Counted from the first letter of the stretch, positions 1-8,954 are shown. The stretch is 64,000 nucleotides of DNA from Roseibium sp. HPY-6 (GCF_040530035.1 NZ_JBEWCD010000002.1:2587793-2651792), one strand, 5' to 3'. Notes: generated by a model from the sequence alone, not told the origin. A program made the numbers and translations.

Positions 1-2
1 CC

Positions 3-1040
3 AAGCCCGAGGGAACCATCTCGGTTGATGTGATGTCGGAACTCTATCCGCTTGTCGCAACCGTCACTGCTCCGGAATCCGCAGCACTTTATGTGGTCAA
101 GGATCTCAAAGTGGTCGCAGCTGCGGCATGCGCGGGGATCGCGGTTCTCTTTGTTGCGATCGGTGTCTGGCTGTCGTGGCGGCCGGAGAGCGAAGCGAAT
201 GACGAGTTTATCGCAGCGATCCGGAACGGTGAATTTATCCCGTTCTATCAGCCTGTTATGGATATTGAGAGCCTCAGACTGCGTGGATGCGAGGTGCTGA
301 TGCGCTGGAAACGGCCTAACGGCATGATCGTGTCGCCGGGGCAGTTTATGGCATATGCGGAAAACAACGGTCATATCTTCGACATGACCCGGCACATGAT
401 GCGTATCTCTTCGGAAGAGGTTGGCGATCTTTACGGCGACAACCCTGACTTCAAATTGTCGATCAACCTTTTCGCCGGCCATTTCCTTGATCGCGAGGTG
501 GTCGCCGACATCAAGTCGATCTTTGAGAAGTCGAAGATTTCGTTCCAGCAGATTGTTGTCGAAGTCACGGAGCGGCACCCGCTTGAAGATATGGAATTGG
601 CGCGCAAGATCATGGCAGAGCTTCAGGCTCTCGGTGTTCGCGTGGCGCTGGACGATGTCGGCACCGGACACGGCGGTATGGCCTATCTTCAAAAGCTCGG
701 CGTTGACATTATCAAGATCGACAAGATGTTCATCGACACGATCAGTTCCGACGACAATTCCACCACGATCGTGGATTCCATGGTGGAACTGGCCGACAAC
801 CTCGGCATGGGCATCATCGCCGAAGGTGTTGAACAGGAAGAGCAAATTGAGCGCTTGCTCGAACTCGGCGTTACCGCGGCTCAAGGCTATTTCTTTGCCG
901 CGCCCATGCCCGCAAATGAGTTCATCGAATTTGCCGAGCGCATGGAAGTTGAAGCGCGCGAGCGGGCCCGTCTGGCCGCTGAGGCTGCTGCGGCCGAGCA
1001 GGCGGCAAACGAAGCCGCGATGTCTGACGCTGCCGCATGA
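3..1040 (+). CDS. EAL-domain cyclic-di-GMP phosphodiesterase, membrane anchored (5' end missing)
   Basis: The reading frame is open to the first base of the window, so the true start and probably a periplasmic sensory domain (CSS-type or similar) lie upstream. One transmembrane helix (about nt 115-180) precedes an EAL domain that fills the rest. The domain shows a variant EAL signature (EVLMRW), SINLF, the EVTER glutamate, DDVGTG (usually DDFGTG), the KID lysine, AEGVE and QGYFFAAPMP. These are the metal- and substrate-binding motifs of active EAL enzymes, so hydrolysis of c-di-GMP to pGpG at the inner membrane is likely. The tail is Ala/Glu rich. No GGDEF domain is visible in the part seen. 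Confidence 0.9.
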   Translation, partial: KPEGTISVDVMSELYPLVATVTAPESAALYVVKDLKVVAAAACAGIAVLFVAIGVWLSWRPESEANDEFIAAIRNGEFIPFYQPVMDIESLRLRGCEVLMRWKRPNGMIVSPGQFMAYAENNGHIFDMTRHMMRISSEEVGDLYGDNPDFKLSINLFAGHFLDREVVADIKSIFEKSKISFQQIVVEVTERHPLEDMELARKIMAELQALGVRVALDDVGTGHGGMAYLQKLGVDIIKIDKMFIDTISSDDNSTTIVDSMVELADNLGMGIIAEGVEQEEQIERLLELGVTAAQGYFFAAPMPANEFIEFAERMEVEARERARLAAEAAAAEQAANEAAMSDAAA

Positions 1041-1160
1041 GCACCGGCAGGACATCTTCAAAGCACCACCTGACCAAACCTGAAAGCTGAACGCAGCAAC
1101 TCTCGTCGCTTCACGCGATTGGCAACTCGCGTCACTTTTGTTTTTCGTATTCGGTCTTGT

Positions 1161-1214
1161 CTGTACCGGCTGGACGGTTTATATGCGAGGTAACTGTACT
1201 GACTGGACGGTATA
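1161..1214 (+). promoter_or_regulatory. Tandem operator for the adjacent TetR regulator
   Basis: Two 21-bp copies matching at 18 positions begin at 1161 and 1194, exactly 33 bp apart, about three helical turns. Each starts CTGTAC and contains a near-palindrome: ACCGGCTGGACGGT (1165-1178) and ACTGACTGGACGGT (1198-1211). The second copy ends three bases before the ATG at 1217. Placement and symmetry fit autoregulation by the TetR protein, and control of the RND genes behind it. That a TetR dimer binds here is inferred. Confidence 0.6.
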
Positions 1215-1216
1215 AA

Positions 1217-1774
1217 ATGGCGGCTAGGGCTTCACGAAATTCGCAGGATTCAAAATCGGATATCCTTGCAGCTGCACTTGAGGTGATACGGCGATCAGGT
1301 GCGCCAAGTCTGACAATTGACGCAGTGGCCGAGGAGAGCGGGTTCTCAAAAGGCGGCGTGCTTTACAATTTTCCGACAAAAGACGCGCTTATAACTGGAA
1401 TGGTCGAGTTCCTTGTCGGCCAATTCGAAGCTGATGTTCTGGTCGCGCGCGAGAGCAATCTGAAATCAAAGTCGCCCACGCTCTGCGGGATGATCGACGT
1501 GACGGAGCGCTGGCTGGAAACAAGGCGCGATGTCGCACAGGCCATTCTGGCAACGACTGCCGATCGCCCGGAATTGAGCGAGCCTTTCTTGCGGGTGAAG
1601 GCGAAATTCAAGGCCGCGATAGCGGAAGAGACAGATCAGTTCGGAAAGGCAATGGCGATTTGGGCAAGCCTGGAAGGCCTGCATTTCTCGGTCGCACATT
1701 GCGTTTCGATACTGGATGAAAACGAACGGGCGCTGGTGTTGAGTGAGCTCCGCAATCGCCTTGAACAGGACTAG
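1217..1774 (+). CDS. TetR/AcrR-family repressor of the following RND efflux genes
   Basis: A 185-residue protein with a typical TetR N-terminal helix-turn-helix (about residues 15-60, including TIDAVAEESGFSKGGVLYNF) followed by a divergent all-helical ligand-binding half. The frame is open back to a TTG at 1157, but the TetR homology begins after the ATG at 1217. The upstream stretch is occupied by the repeated operator, so 1217 is preferred, although no good Shine-Dalgarno sequence precedes it. The stop codon at 1774 almost touches the next gene, indicating one transcript with the membrane fusion and permease genes, the usual layout for a locally regulated multidrug pump. Confidence 0.88.
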   Translation: MAARASRNSQDSKSDILAAALEVIRRSGAPSLTIDAVAEESGFSKGGVLYNFPTKDALITGMVEFLVGQFEADVLVARESNLKSKSPTLCGMIDVTERWLETRRDVAQAILATTADRPELSEPFLRVKAKFKAAIAEETDQFGKAMAIWASLEGLHFSVAHCVSILDENERALVLSELRNRLEQD

Positions 1775-1793
1775 GATGACCATGGAGCACCTG

Positions 1794-2888
1794 ATGTCGA
1801 GACTTCAAAGAGCTTCATTTGCCCGGGCGGCAGTGTTTCTGGTTGCCGCGGGCGTGTTGGCGGCCTGCCAGGACGATGCGGCCAATCCAATTGCAGAGGC
1901 CGAGGCAAAGCTGCACGCAGCGCCCCGGCCGGCCAAGATCTTCACGGTGACCGATCAGATCGGACTAATCGAGCGACGCTTTGCAGGGCGAGTGGCGGCC
2001 GTACAGACCGTGGACCTGTCGTTCCAGGTCTCCGGTAAGCTCCTTCAACTGCCGGTTCTTGAAAGTCAGCAGGTGAAAAAGGGCGACCTGATCGCCAAGC
2101 TGGACACCACCGACTACGACAGGGCGGTGCGGGAAGCGACGATCAATCTGGATCAGGCCAAACGCGAACTGGACCGGCTCGAGACGCTCAAGGATCGTTC
2201 GGTGATTTCGCAGTCTGCTTTTGACGAGCAAAAGAATGAGCACGATCTGGCAGTCGAGCGCTTGCAGGAAGCGCGTCAAAACGTCGAATATACGTCGCTT
2301 GAAGCACCGTTTGACGGGATTGTCTCTTTGCGTCTTGTCGACAATTTCACGACAGTAAGTGTCGGCACTCCGATTGTGAGGATGCATGACGTTTCCGAGG
2401 TCCAGGTCGATATCAACGTTGCAGAAGCTCTGTTCGGCCGTGTGACGGAATCCGAAGTGTCTTCCATCGAAGCGAAATTTCCGGCCTACGGCGACAAGAT
2501 TTTCCCGCTTGAGTATCGCGAACACTCCAGCCAGGTGGACGATGTCGCGCAAACCTACCGCATCACCCTTGCCATGCCGCGCGAGGAAGCGGAGCAATTG
2601 TCTCCTGGCATGACGGCCTCCGTGATCGTCAAGCTCGTCCCGGAAGGGCTTGAACTCGGTGAACAGTTTCTGGTTCCGACCGCATCTGTTGCGGTTGACG
2701 GGGAGGGGGAAACCTTCGTCTGGAAGTTTGCCGATGATACGGGTGCAGTTTCCAAACAACCCGTCGAGATCGGAACCATCATGGGAGACTATATTCCCGT
2801 GCGCGAAGGCCTTGCGCCCGGCGATGAGATTGTGTCGGCCGGTGTCGCCTATTTGAGCGACGGCCAGATTGTGCGCCGTTTGCGCTGA
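1794..2888 (+). CDS. RND efflux periplasmic adaptor (membrane fusion lipoprotein)
   Basis: AcrA/MexA-type adaptor of about 364 residues that would bridge the inner-membrane pump and an outer-membrane TolC-like channel. The N-terminus is a lipoprotein signal ending in the lipobox LAAC, so the mature protein is expected to be lipid-anchored. Then come a split lipoyl domain, an alpha-helical hairpin rich in Leu/Glu/Lys (about residues 85-155), a beta-barrel and a membrane-proximal domain. In-frame ATGs occur at 1776, 1782 and 1794. The last has GGAG seven bases upstream and gives the most compact signal peptide. It follows the TetR gene directly and precedes the permease. No outer-membrane factor gene is present nearby. 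Confidence 0.88.
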   Translation: MSRLQRASFARAAVFLVAAGVLAACQDDAANPIAEAEAKLHAAPRPAKIFTVTDQIGLIERRFAGRVAAVQTVDLSFQVSGKLLQLPVLESQQVKKGDLIAKLDTTDYDRAVREATINLDQAKRELDRLETLKDRSVISQSAFDEQKNEHDLAVERLQEARQNVEYTSLEAPFDGIVSLRLVDNFTTVSVGTPIVRMHDVSEVQVDINVAEALFGRVTESEVSSIEAKFPAYGDKIFPLEYREHSSQVDDVAQTYRITLAMPREEAEQLSPGMTASVIVKLVPEGLELGEQFLVPTASVAVDGEGETFVWKFADDTGAVSKQPVEIGTIMGDYIPVREGLAPGDEIVSAGVAYLSDGQIVRRLR

Positions 2889-2921
2889 TCCTGAATGGCT
2901 TAACAAGAAGGATCAGATCCC

Positions 2922-5900
2922 ATGGATATTGCACGTTATTCCATCGAAAAGCCGGTCAACACATGGATGATCGTTCTGATGGCGCTCTTGGGCGGCCTTT
3001 GGGGCCTGACCACAGTGGGGCGTCTTGAAGACCCGGCTTTTACGATCAAAGAAGCTCAGGTCATCACCGTCTATCCCGGCGCTACAGCGGCGGAGGTCGA
3101 AAACGAGGTTACGGAAATCCTCGAAACAGCGATCCAGCAGATGCCGCAGCTGGACGAAATCAGGTCGGTTTCCGAACCGGGGCTTTCTCGCATCAGCGTC
3201 GAGATCAAGCCGACCTATGACGGCTCTGAGTTGCCTCAGGTCTGGGACGAATTGCGCAGGAAAGTCGGAGACGAGGTCCGGAACCTGCCGTCCGGCGCCG
3301 GGACACCCCTGGTCTATGACAGTTTCGGTGACGTCTACGGTCTGTTTTACGCTTTCACCGCAGATGGTTACACCAACCGGGACATTCGCAACACTGTTAA
3401 GCGGATCCGGCGGGAACTTCTGGCGGTGCCCGGCGTCGGCAAGGTCGAGGTCGCTGGTGAGCCCGAAGACGTGATCTACCTTGATGTCGATCAGGACAAA
3501 ATGGCCGGTCTCGGCATTTCCATGACCGATATCGTCGGCGTTCTGGATGCGGAAAACCGTATACAGTCCAACGGTTCGGCCGTTTCAGGGCAATCGCGCA
3601 TCCGTCTGATGACGCCATCGGCCTTTGAAGATTTCCGTGGCATTGAGGACCTTGTCATCGGCCGGCCGGGGTCCACCGCCATGATCCGATTGTCCGATAT
3701 CGCGACTCTCGATCTGGGAGAACCGGAGCGACCGAGCCGCTTGATCCGTCACAACGGACACGAGGCTGTGACGATCGGCGTCTCGCAGGTCGACGGAACC
3801 AACATTGTTGAAGTCGGCGACAGAGTGGTTGCCAAGCTCTCTGAGATCGAAGCACTTTTGCCGGTCGGGATGCAGATCCATCCGATCTATGAGCAAAACG
3901 TCGTGGTCGATGCATCTGTGAACGGGTTCATTTTGAACCTGGCGGCATCTGTGGTCATCGTGATTGGCGTACTTGCGCTCTTCATGGGGTGGCGGGCTGC
4001 CGTTGTGGTGGGCACCGTTCTTCTGCTCACCGTGATGGCAACCGTTTTGTTCATGCGCATCTTCACAATCGAGATGGAGCGCATTTCGCTCGGTGCGCTG
4101 ATCATTGCCATGGGTATGCTGGTCGACAATGCCATCGTCGTGGCCGAAGGCATGATGATCAACATGCAGCGCGGGCAAAAGGCGATCGAGGCAGCCAGCC
4201 GCGTGGTGAAACAAACGATGTGGCCGCTTCTGGGGGCGACCGTCATCGGCATCATGGCGTTTTCCGGGATTGGCCTGTCGCCTGATGCGACCGGTGAGTT
4301 CCTGTTTTCGCTGTTTGCCGTGATCGGAATTTCCCTTCTGCTGTCCTGGATTTTTGCCGTCACGGTGACCCCGCTGTTCGGAAAGTACTTTTTCAGAACC
4401 GCAACAGGCACCTTGAACGGCCAGGATCCTTACAAGGGCATCATCTACACAATTTATCGCGGCTTCCTGATCGGCACACTGCGTGCCAGGTTGCTCACTG
4501 TCGTGGCATTGATCGGGATCACGGTTGCCTGTGTCATGGCCTTCGGCAACGTGAAACAGGCGTTTTTTCCCGACAGCAATACGCCGATTTTCTACGTCCA
4601 CTACTGGTCACCCCAGGGCACCGACATTCGCGCAACTGAGGCGGACCTGACCGAAATGGAAAAAATCGTGCGGGCCGACACGCGTGTTGCGGCGGTGACC
4701 AGCTTTGCCGGTGGCGGGGCGACCCGGTTCATGCTGACCTACTCGCCTGAAGACGCAAATCCCGCTTATGGGCATATGCTGATCCGCACCAACAGCCGTG
4801 ACGACATCGATCTGCTGGCGCTGGATCTGCGGGAAAAATTCGCCGATCAATTTCCCTCTGCACAGATCATCACAAAACGTCTGGTATTCGGCCCCGGTGG
4901 CGGTGCCAAGATCGAAGCCCGCTTTTCAGGACCTGATGAGAACGTACTCAAGCGTCTCGGTGACGAGGCACAGGCGATTTTCTCGTCTCCCGAAAACAGG
5001 CTGGCGGACGTGAACACGGATTGGCGCCAGCGCGAATTGGTGGTCCGGCCGGTCTTTGATGAAGACAGATCACGGATTTCTGGCGTCACGCGCGAAGAAC
5101 TCTCGCTATCCCTCCAGTTTGCCACCGAAGGCGTTCAGGTCGGGTCTTATCGGGACGTGGACGAGAGTATTCCGATTGTTGCCCGAAAGGCCGGACCGGA
5201 CGGAATATCCGTCAACGAAAGCGTGTCTGATTCCCTTGTCTGGAGCACTGGTCAGCGCAGATACGTTCCGATCGATCAGGTTGTCAGCGAGTTCCTGATG
5301 GAACCTCAGGATACGTTGATCCACCGGCGTGACAGGGTGCGAACGCTCACAGTCAAAGCGGAGACAACGGCAGGCGAAACGGCGACAGCTGCGCTCGCGA
5401 GAGTGAGACCGCAGATCGAGGCGATTGCCCTGCCACCGGGCTATGGTCTGGAGTGGGGCGGCGAATACGAAAGCACCAATGACGCGCAGGCTTCACTGGG
5501 AGCGCAGTTGCCGCTCGGTTTTCTTGTGATGCTGATCATCTCCATTCTGCTGTTCGGCTCTGTCCGCCAGCCGTTGATCATCTGGCTGATTGTACCGATG
5601 TCCATCAATGGTGTCGCGATCGCCTTGCTTGCAACGGATACGCCCTTTGGGTTCATGTCTTTGCTCGGTCTTCTGTCGCTCTCCGGCATGTTGATCAAAA
5701 ACGCCATCGTTCTTCTCGAAGAGATCGATCGGCTGATCGAGGAAGGCAGCGAAAAATACAATGCGATTGTTGCAGCCAGCGTGTCCCGTATGCGTCCTGT
5801 GATGCTTGCGGCTGTCACGACCATCCTCGGGATGGCACCGCTACTGTCTGACGCGTTCTTCCGCGGCATGGCGGTGACGATCATGGGTGGCCTTGCCTTT

Positions 5901-6026
5901 GCAACGGTCCTCACTCTGATCGCGGCACCGGTTCTTTATGCGCTGTTTTTCAGGGTGCGGCCGCCGAAAAAGGACATGGTGAAAGGCGAAGAAGTGCCGA
6001 ATGCACTTTCGTCGCCAGCCGAATAG
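2922..6026 (+). CDS. RND efflux transporter permease (HAE1/AcrB superfamily)
   Basis: A 1034-residue inner-membrane proton-driven pump, normal size for the family. TM1 is near residues 12-30, followed by two large periplasmic loops (about 30-330 and 555-860) and eleven further helices. The proton-relay helix TM4 reads GMLVDNAIVVAE: the first Asp of the AcrB Asp-Asp pair is present, the second is Asn, as in many members outside the AcrB/MexB core. AAGAAGGA precedes the ATG. Together with the upstream TetR and adaptor genes it forms a three-gene operon. The substrate cannot be read from sequence. Confidence 0.93.
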   Translation: MDIARYSIEKPVNTWMIVLMALLGGLWGLTTVGRLEDPAFTIKEAQVITVYPGATAAEVENEVTEILETAIQQMPQLDEIRSVSEPGLSRISVEIKPTYDGSELPQVWDELRRKVGDEVRNLPSGAGTPLVYDSFGDVYGLFYAFTADGYTNRDIRNTVKRIRRELLAVPGVGKVEVAGEPEDVIYLDVDQDKMAGLGISMTDIVGVLDAENRIQSNGSAVSGQSRIRLMTPSAFEDFRGIEDLVIGRPGSTAMIRLSDIATLDLGEPERPSRLIRHNGHEAVTIGVSQVDGTNIVEVGDRVVAKLSEIEALLPVGMQIHPIYEQNVVVDASVNGFILNLAASVVIVIGVLALFMGWRAAVVVGTVLLLTVMATVLFMRIFTIEMERISLGALIIAMGMLVDNAIVVAEGMMINMQRGQKAIEAASRVVKQTMWPLLGATVIGIMAFSGIGLSPDATGEFLFSLFAVIGISLLLSWIFAVTVTPLFGKYFFRTATGTLNGQDPYKGIIYTIYRGFLIGTLRARLLTVVALIGITVACVMAFGNVKQAFFPDSNTPIFYVHYWSPQGTDIRATEADLTEMEKIVRADTRVAAVTSFAGGGATRFMLTYSPEDANPAYGHMLIRTNSRDDIDLLALDLREKFADQFPSAQIITKRLVFGPGGGAKIEARFSGPDENVLKRLGDEAQAIFSSPENRLADVNTDWRQRELVVRPVFDEDRSRISGVTREELSLSLQFATEGVQVGSYRDVDESIPIVARKAGPDGISVNESVSDSLVWSTGQRRYVPIDQVVSEFLMEPQDTLIHRRDRVRTLTVKAETTAGETATAALARVRPQIEAIALPPGYGLEWGGEYESTNDAQASLGAQLPLGFLVMLIISILLFGSVRQPLIIWLIVPMSINGVAIALLATDTPFGFMSLLGLLSLSGMLIKNAIVLLEEIDRLIEEGSEKYNAIVAASVSRMRPVMLAAVTTILGMAPLLSDAFFRGMAVTIMGGLAFATVLTLIAAPVLYALFFRVRPPKKDMVKGEEVPNALSSPAE

Positions 6027-6044
6027 GCTGGCGCATGATGCCTG

Positions 6045-6084
6045 CCAAAATAAAACCCGTCCGCGGGGCCTTCGCGGACGGGTT
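6045..6084 (-). terminator. Rho-independent terminator of the minus-strand small genes
   Basis: Perfect 11-bp inverted repeat, arms 6054-6064 (AACCCGTCCGC) and 6074-6084, with a 9-nt loop. Read on the minus strand the stem is followed by TTTTATTTT, so it ends transcription of the minus-strand gene stopping at 6139. It lies just after the RND permease on the plus strand but lacks a T-tract in that direction. Confidence 0.8.
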
Positions 6085-6138
6085 GATCCAGCTGCTGTGG
6101 CGCTACTGGTTTCGGAAGGTGGAAACTCGGCCGGTCTC

Positions 6139-6336
6139 TCAGCCGGTGGCCATCTCACGCTGGACGGTCGACTTTGCGACCTTGATATTGTCGAGCACCT
6201 TGGGGCAGCTGGTGCTCGACGCCTGCTTTTCAGACAAGAAAGAAGACATGCGTGCTTCCAGGTCCTGCAACCGGGTTCGGCGGGTGAACTTCGGCTGCGC
6301 TGCAGGTAAGGCCATGAAGGGCCAGAACGGGGTCAT
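6139..6336 (-). CDS. Small hypothetical protein, 65 aa
   Basis: I do not recognise a family. The protein starts MTPFWPFMALPAAQPKF, is basic and Ser/Thr rich, and has no clear membrane segment. It is probably real: GAGAGGA lies 9 nt before the ATG, it begins 36 nt after the DUF465 gene on the same strand, and a strong terminator follows 55 nt past its stop. The two small genes probably share one transcript. Confidence 0.6.
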   Translation of the reverse strand: MTPFWPFMALPAAQPKFTRRTRLQDLEARMSSFLSEKQASSTSCPKVLDNIKVAKSTVQREMATG

Positions 6337-6372
6337 ATTGGTATTCCTCTCAAAGGACAGTTCGGGGGCTGG

Positions 6373-6558
6373 TCAGTAGGCCAGCTGATTTGCGTTCAGC
6401 TTGTCTTCGATCTTGCTGATCTCGTCGCGTAGACGGAGCTTGAATTTCTTCAGTGATCGGATGTGCTGCGAATCTGGGTAGGGATGCAACTCTTCGCGGC
6501 GGATAAGGGAATCCAGCGTATTGTGCTGGCTGCGCAAAGACTTCAAACGGTTGTACAT
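6373..6558 (-). CDS. YdcH-family (DUF465) small protein
   Basis: A 61-residue, highly charged, helical protein with the DUF465 pattern: an N-terminal helix (MYNRLKSLRSQHNTLDSLI), a short linker with HPYPDSQHIRSLKK, and a second helix KFKLRLRDEISKIEDKL. The two helices are likely to form a hairpin. The function of this widespread proteobacterial family is not established. GGAGGTAGGCG stands before the ATG, an excellent ribosome site. It is divergent from the LysR gene, and its promoter shares the 124-bp intergenic region that holds the OxyR-type box. Confidence 0.85.
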   Translation of the reverse strand: MYNRLKSLRSQHNTLDSLIRREELHPYPDSQHIRSLKKFKLRLRDEISKIEDKLNANQLAY

Positions 6559-6649
6559 CGCCTACCTCCATGCTGTTGGCTGTCGCTGTGTTGACAACCA
6601 AGATATGGGGTGAAAGGTGCATAGAAGAAATACATTGTTTGTATTATGA

Positions 6650-6668
6650 TGATAGGGAAAAACTATCA
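6650..6668 (+). promoter_or_regulatory. OxyR-type LysR box ahead of the LysR gene
   Basis: Perfect inverted repeat TGATAG-N7-CTATCA. Its core ATAG-N7-CTAT (6652-6666) has the exact geometry of the OxyR recognition element. It is centred 24 bp before the LysR start codon and immediately follows a -10-like TATTAT (6642-6647), a position suited to autorepression. Binding by the adjacent regulator is inferred. Confidence 0.7.
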
Positions 6669-6682
6669 TTGGGAAATGAAAG

Positions 6683-7618
6683 ATGCGTTTCAGACCGTCC
6701 CCACGCCAACTGGACTATTTTATCGCCTTGGCCGAGACGCTGCACTTCGGGAAAGCAGCCGAGAAATGCAACGTGTCCCAGCCAACATTATCGTCTCAAT
6801 TCAAGCTCTTAGAGGATCATCTCGGCAGCAGTTTGCTGGAGCGCGGTGGGGGCGATATCACGCTTACTGCCGCCGGTGAAAGACTGTTGCCGCTTGCAAG
6901 GCTTGCTCTTGAGAGTTTGGACGAAATTGTGGCAGAGGCGCATGCGGGACGGGCAAATCTCGGTGGATTGATCCGGTTGGGCGTCTCACCCACATTCGGG
7001 CCATATTTCATGCCGTATCTCCTGCCGATTCTGAAACACAATTTTCCCGATCTGGAGCTCTATATCCGTGAGGACCGGCCGAATCTTCTGGAGGAGGGAC
7101 TGGCTGCCGGGTCTCTCGATTGCATTATTTCTCCGGATATCACACCGAGCGGGCAACTCACCGAGCGAGAGATCTGCAGTGAAGATGTCTCGCTTGCCGT
7201 TCCCCGCTCGCATCCCCTTGCAGGCCTCGACATCGTTCCAGTCGCCCTGCTCAAGGGCGAGAAGCTGCTCTCGCTGGGACAAGGGTTCCGGCTTCATAAC
7301 GATGTCCAGGCGTTGGCACGCGCCGCCGGTGCTGACTTTCTGCAAGACTACGAAGGCACCAGTCTGGACGCGCTCCGGCAGATGGCGTCCATCGGAATGG
7401 GGCTGGCGCTTTTTCCCGCCGCCTATGTCGCCTCGGAGTTTCCCAAAGAGCCGAACCTTCTGTTGAAGAAGGTCGAAGGCATCGAGATGCAACGGGTAAT
7501 GTATCTCGTTTGGCGCCACGGCAGCTCGCGCGCAGCGCACTATGAGAAACTGCTTTCCCTGACCCTGGAGGCCGTTAAGAATATGCGCGCCGAAGGCGTT
7601 GTGGCAGCATCCACCTAA
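6683..7618 (+). CDS. LysR-family regulator, OxyR-like but without the redox cysteines
   Basis: A 311-residue LTTR: winged helix-turn-helix in residues 5-64, linker helix, then a two-lobed effector domain. The region TSLDALRQMASIGMGLALFPA closely follows the OxyR pattern TSLETLRNMVAAGSGITLLPA. The segment that in OxyR carries the two peroxide-sensing cysteines reads GQGFRLHNDVQALARAAGA here and contains no Cys. The only cysteines are in the HTH (EKCNVSQ) and at GSLDC and REICSED. It therefore probably senses a small molecule or a different oxidant. GGGAAA precedes the ATG. The PLP enzyme gene starts 29 nt downstream on the same strand, so the two may be co-transcribed. Confidence 0.88.
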   Translation: MRFRPSPRQLDYFIALAETLHFGKAAEKCNVSQPTLSSQFKLLEDHLGSSLLERGGGDITLTAAGERLLPLARLALESLDEIVAEAHAGRANLGGLIRLGVSPTFGPYFMPYLLPILKHNFPDLELYIREDRPNLLEEGLAAGSLDCIISPDITPSGQLTEREICSEDVSLAVPRSHPLAGLDIVPVALLKGEKLLSLGQGFRLHNDVQALARAAGADFLQDYEGTSLDALRQMASIGMGLALFPAAYVASEFPKEPNLLLKKVEGIEMQRVMYLVWRHGSSRAAHYEKLLSLTLEAVKNMRAEGVVAAST

Positions 7619-7647
7619 ACGGTCCTTCGCTCACGAAGGGATCCGAG

Positions 7648-8862
7648 ATGAAAAAGATCAACCGGCGGCCTGGTCCGATGACAACGGCGATCCACGCCGG
7701 CGAAGGTCCTGATCCGGCGACAGGCGCGTCTGCGCCGCCCCTGCATATGAGTTCGACTTTCGTCAGCAGCGATGTGGCCGGTTTTTCCGCCCACGATCTG
7801 GAAGACGGTCAGGACGGGTTCATCTATTCCCGTTGGGACAACCCCACAGTCGCAATGCTTGAGACCAAAATTGCGGCGCTTCAGGGGACGGAAAGCTGTC
7901 TTTGCCTGGCATCTGGAATGGCGGCAGCAACGGCGATTTTCCTAACGTTCCTGTCCGCAGGTGACCATGTTGTCGTTTCAGACGTCTCCTATGCGGGCGT
8001 TGCTGAACTCGCACGCGAAACATTGCCGCGACTGGGCATTGAGGTCTCAACGGTCGATGTGTCGGATCTTTCGGCGCTGGACGCTGCGATCAAACCCAAT
8101 ACGAAACTGATCCACACCGAAACGCCGGTAAACCCGATCGGTCGTTTGACAGACCTAAGTACGGTCTCGGCACTTGCGCACAGAGTAGGGGCGTTACACA
8201 GCTGCGACGCAACCTTCGCATCACCGCTTGGCATGGATGCGGTCGCACTTGGTGTGGACCTGATCATGCATTCGATCACAAAATACATCGGCGGACACGG
8301 AGATGCGGTCGGTGGTGCTGTTGCGGGTCGGGCAGATCTGATTGCACGGATGCGCAAGGAGGCGGCAATTCATCATGGCGGCGTTCTGTCACCGTTCAAC
8401 GCGTGGCTGATAGCCCGTGGTTTATCGACCTTGCCGCTCAGAATGAAGGCGCATCAGTCCGGTGCCCTTGCGGTAGCGAGTTGGCTCGAAACGCATCCTC
8501 GTGTCTCGCGTGTGGTTTATCCGGGTCTTCCTTCGCACCCGCAGGCGGAACTGGCGTTACGCCAGATGACGAATTTCTCCGGTATGATTGCTTTTCAGGT
8601 TGGAGATGCGCAGGAAGGCCGAACCGTCGCACAGCAGATGATCGACAGGCTTCAGGTGATTCATTACGCCGTCTCTCTGGGGCATCACCGCTCTCTCATC
8701 TTCTGGATGGAAACGGAGCCGTTGATGGAAACCTCGTTCAGGCTGAAGGGCGCACAACTGCAATCCTACAGGGATTTTGCCGGAGACGGCATATTCCGCC
8801 TTTCGGTAGGATTGGAAGACGCAGAAGACCTGATCGCGGATCTTGAGGAGGCTCTTGCCTGA
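7648..8862 (+). CDS. PLP-dependent Cys/Met metabolism enzyme (cystathionine lyase / methionine gamma-lyase family)
   Basis: A 404-residue fold-type I enzyme of the trans-sulfuration family. It shows YSRWDNPT near the N-terminus (substrate-binding arm), the SGMAAATA phosphate loop, a Tyr stacking region (DVSYAG), the PLP Asp in SCDATFASP and the Schiff-base lysine K212 in HSITKYIGGHGD. Length is normal. Sequence alone does not separate cystathionine gamma-synthase, beta-lyase, gamma-lyase and methionine gamma-lyase. It follows the LysR regulator and precedes a small ABM monooxygenase. Confidence 0.88.
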   Translation: MKKINRRPGPMTTAIHAGEGPDPATGASAPPLHMSSTFVSSDVAGFSAHDLEDGQDGFIYSRWDNPTVAMLETKIAALQGTESCLCLASGMAAATAIFLTFLSAGDHVVVSDVSYAGVAELARETLPRLGIEVSTVDVSDLSALDAAIKPNTKLIHTETPVNPIGRLTDLSTVSALAHRVGALHSCDATFASPLGMDAVALGVDLIMHSITKYIGGHGDAVGGAVAGRADLIARMRKEAAIHHGGVLSPFNAWLIARGLSTLPLRMKAHQSGALAVASWLETHPRVSRVVYPGLPSHPQAELALRQMTNFSGMIAFQVGDAQEGRTVAQQMIDRLQVIHYAVSLGHHRSLIFWMETEPLMETSFRLKGAQLQSYRDFAGDGIFRLSVGLEDAEDLIADLEEALA

Positions 8863-8954
8863 CACGCCGTGTCGATAAGGTTGCAGGGACACTCCGTATT
8901 GCCGCCCTCCGCTTTTCGTGCCAGCCTTTGAGGCAGACCTGGAGGAGGAGAGCC

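Noticed and set aside
3585..4601. Long minus-strand frame (338 codons) inside the RND permease gene
   Set aside because: It lies wholly opposite a well-supported pump gene; its His/Asp-rich composition is what the reverse of such a gene gives. No ribosome site or family match.
6683..7618. Naming the LysR gene oxyR
   Set aside because: Neither sensing cysteine is present, and no catalase or peroxidase gene is adjacent.
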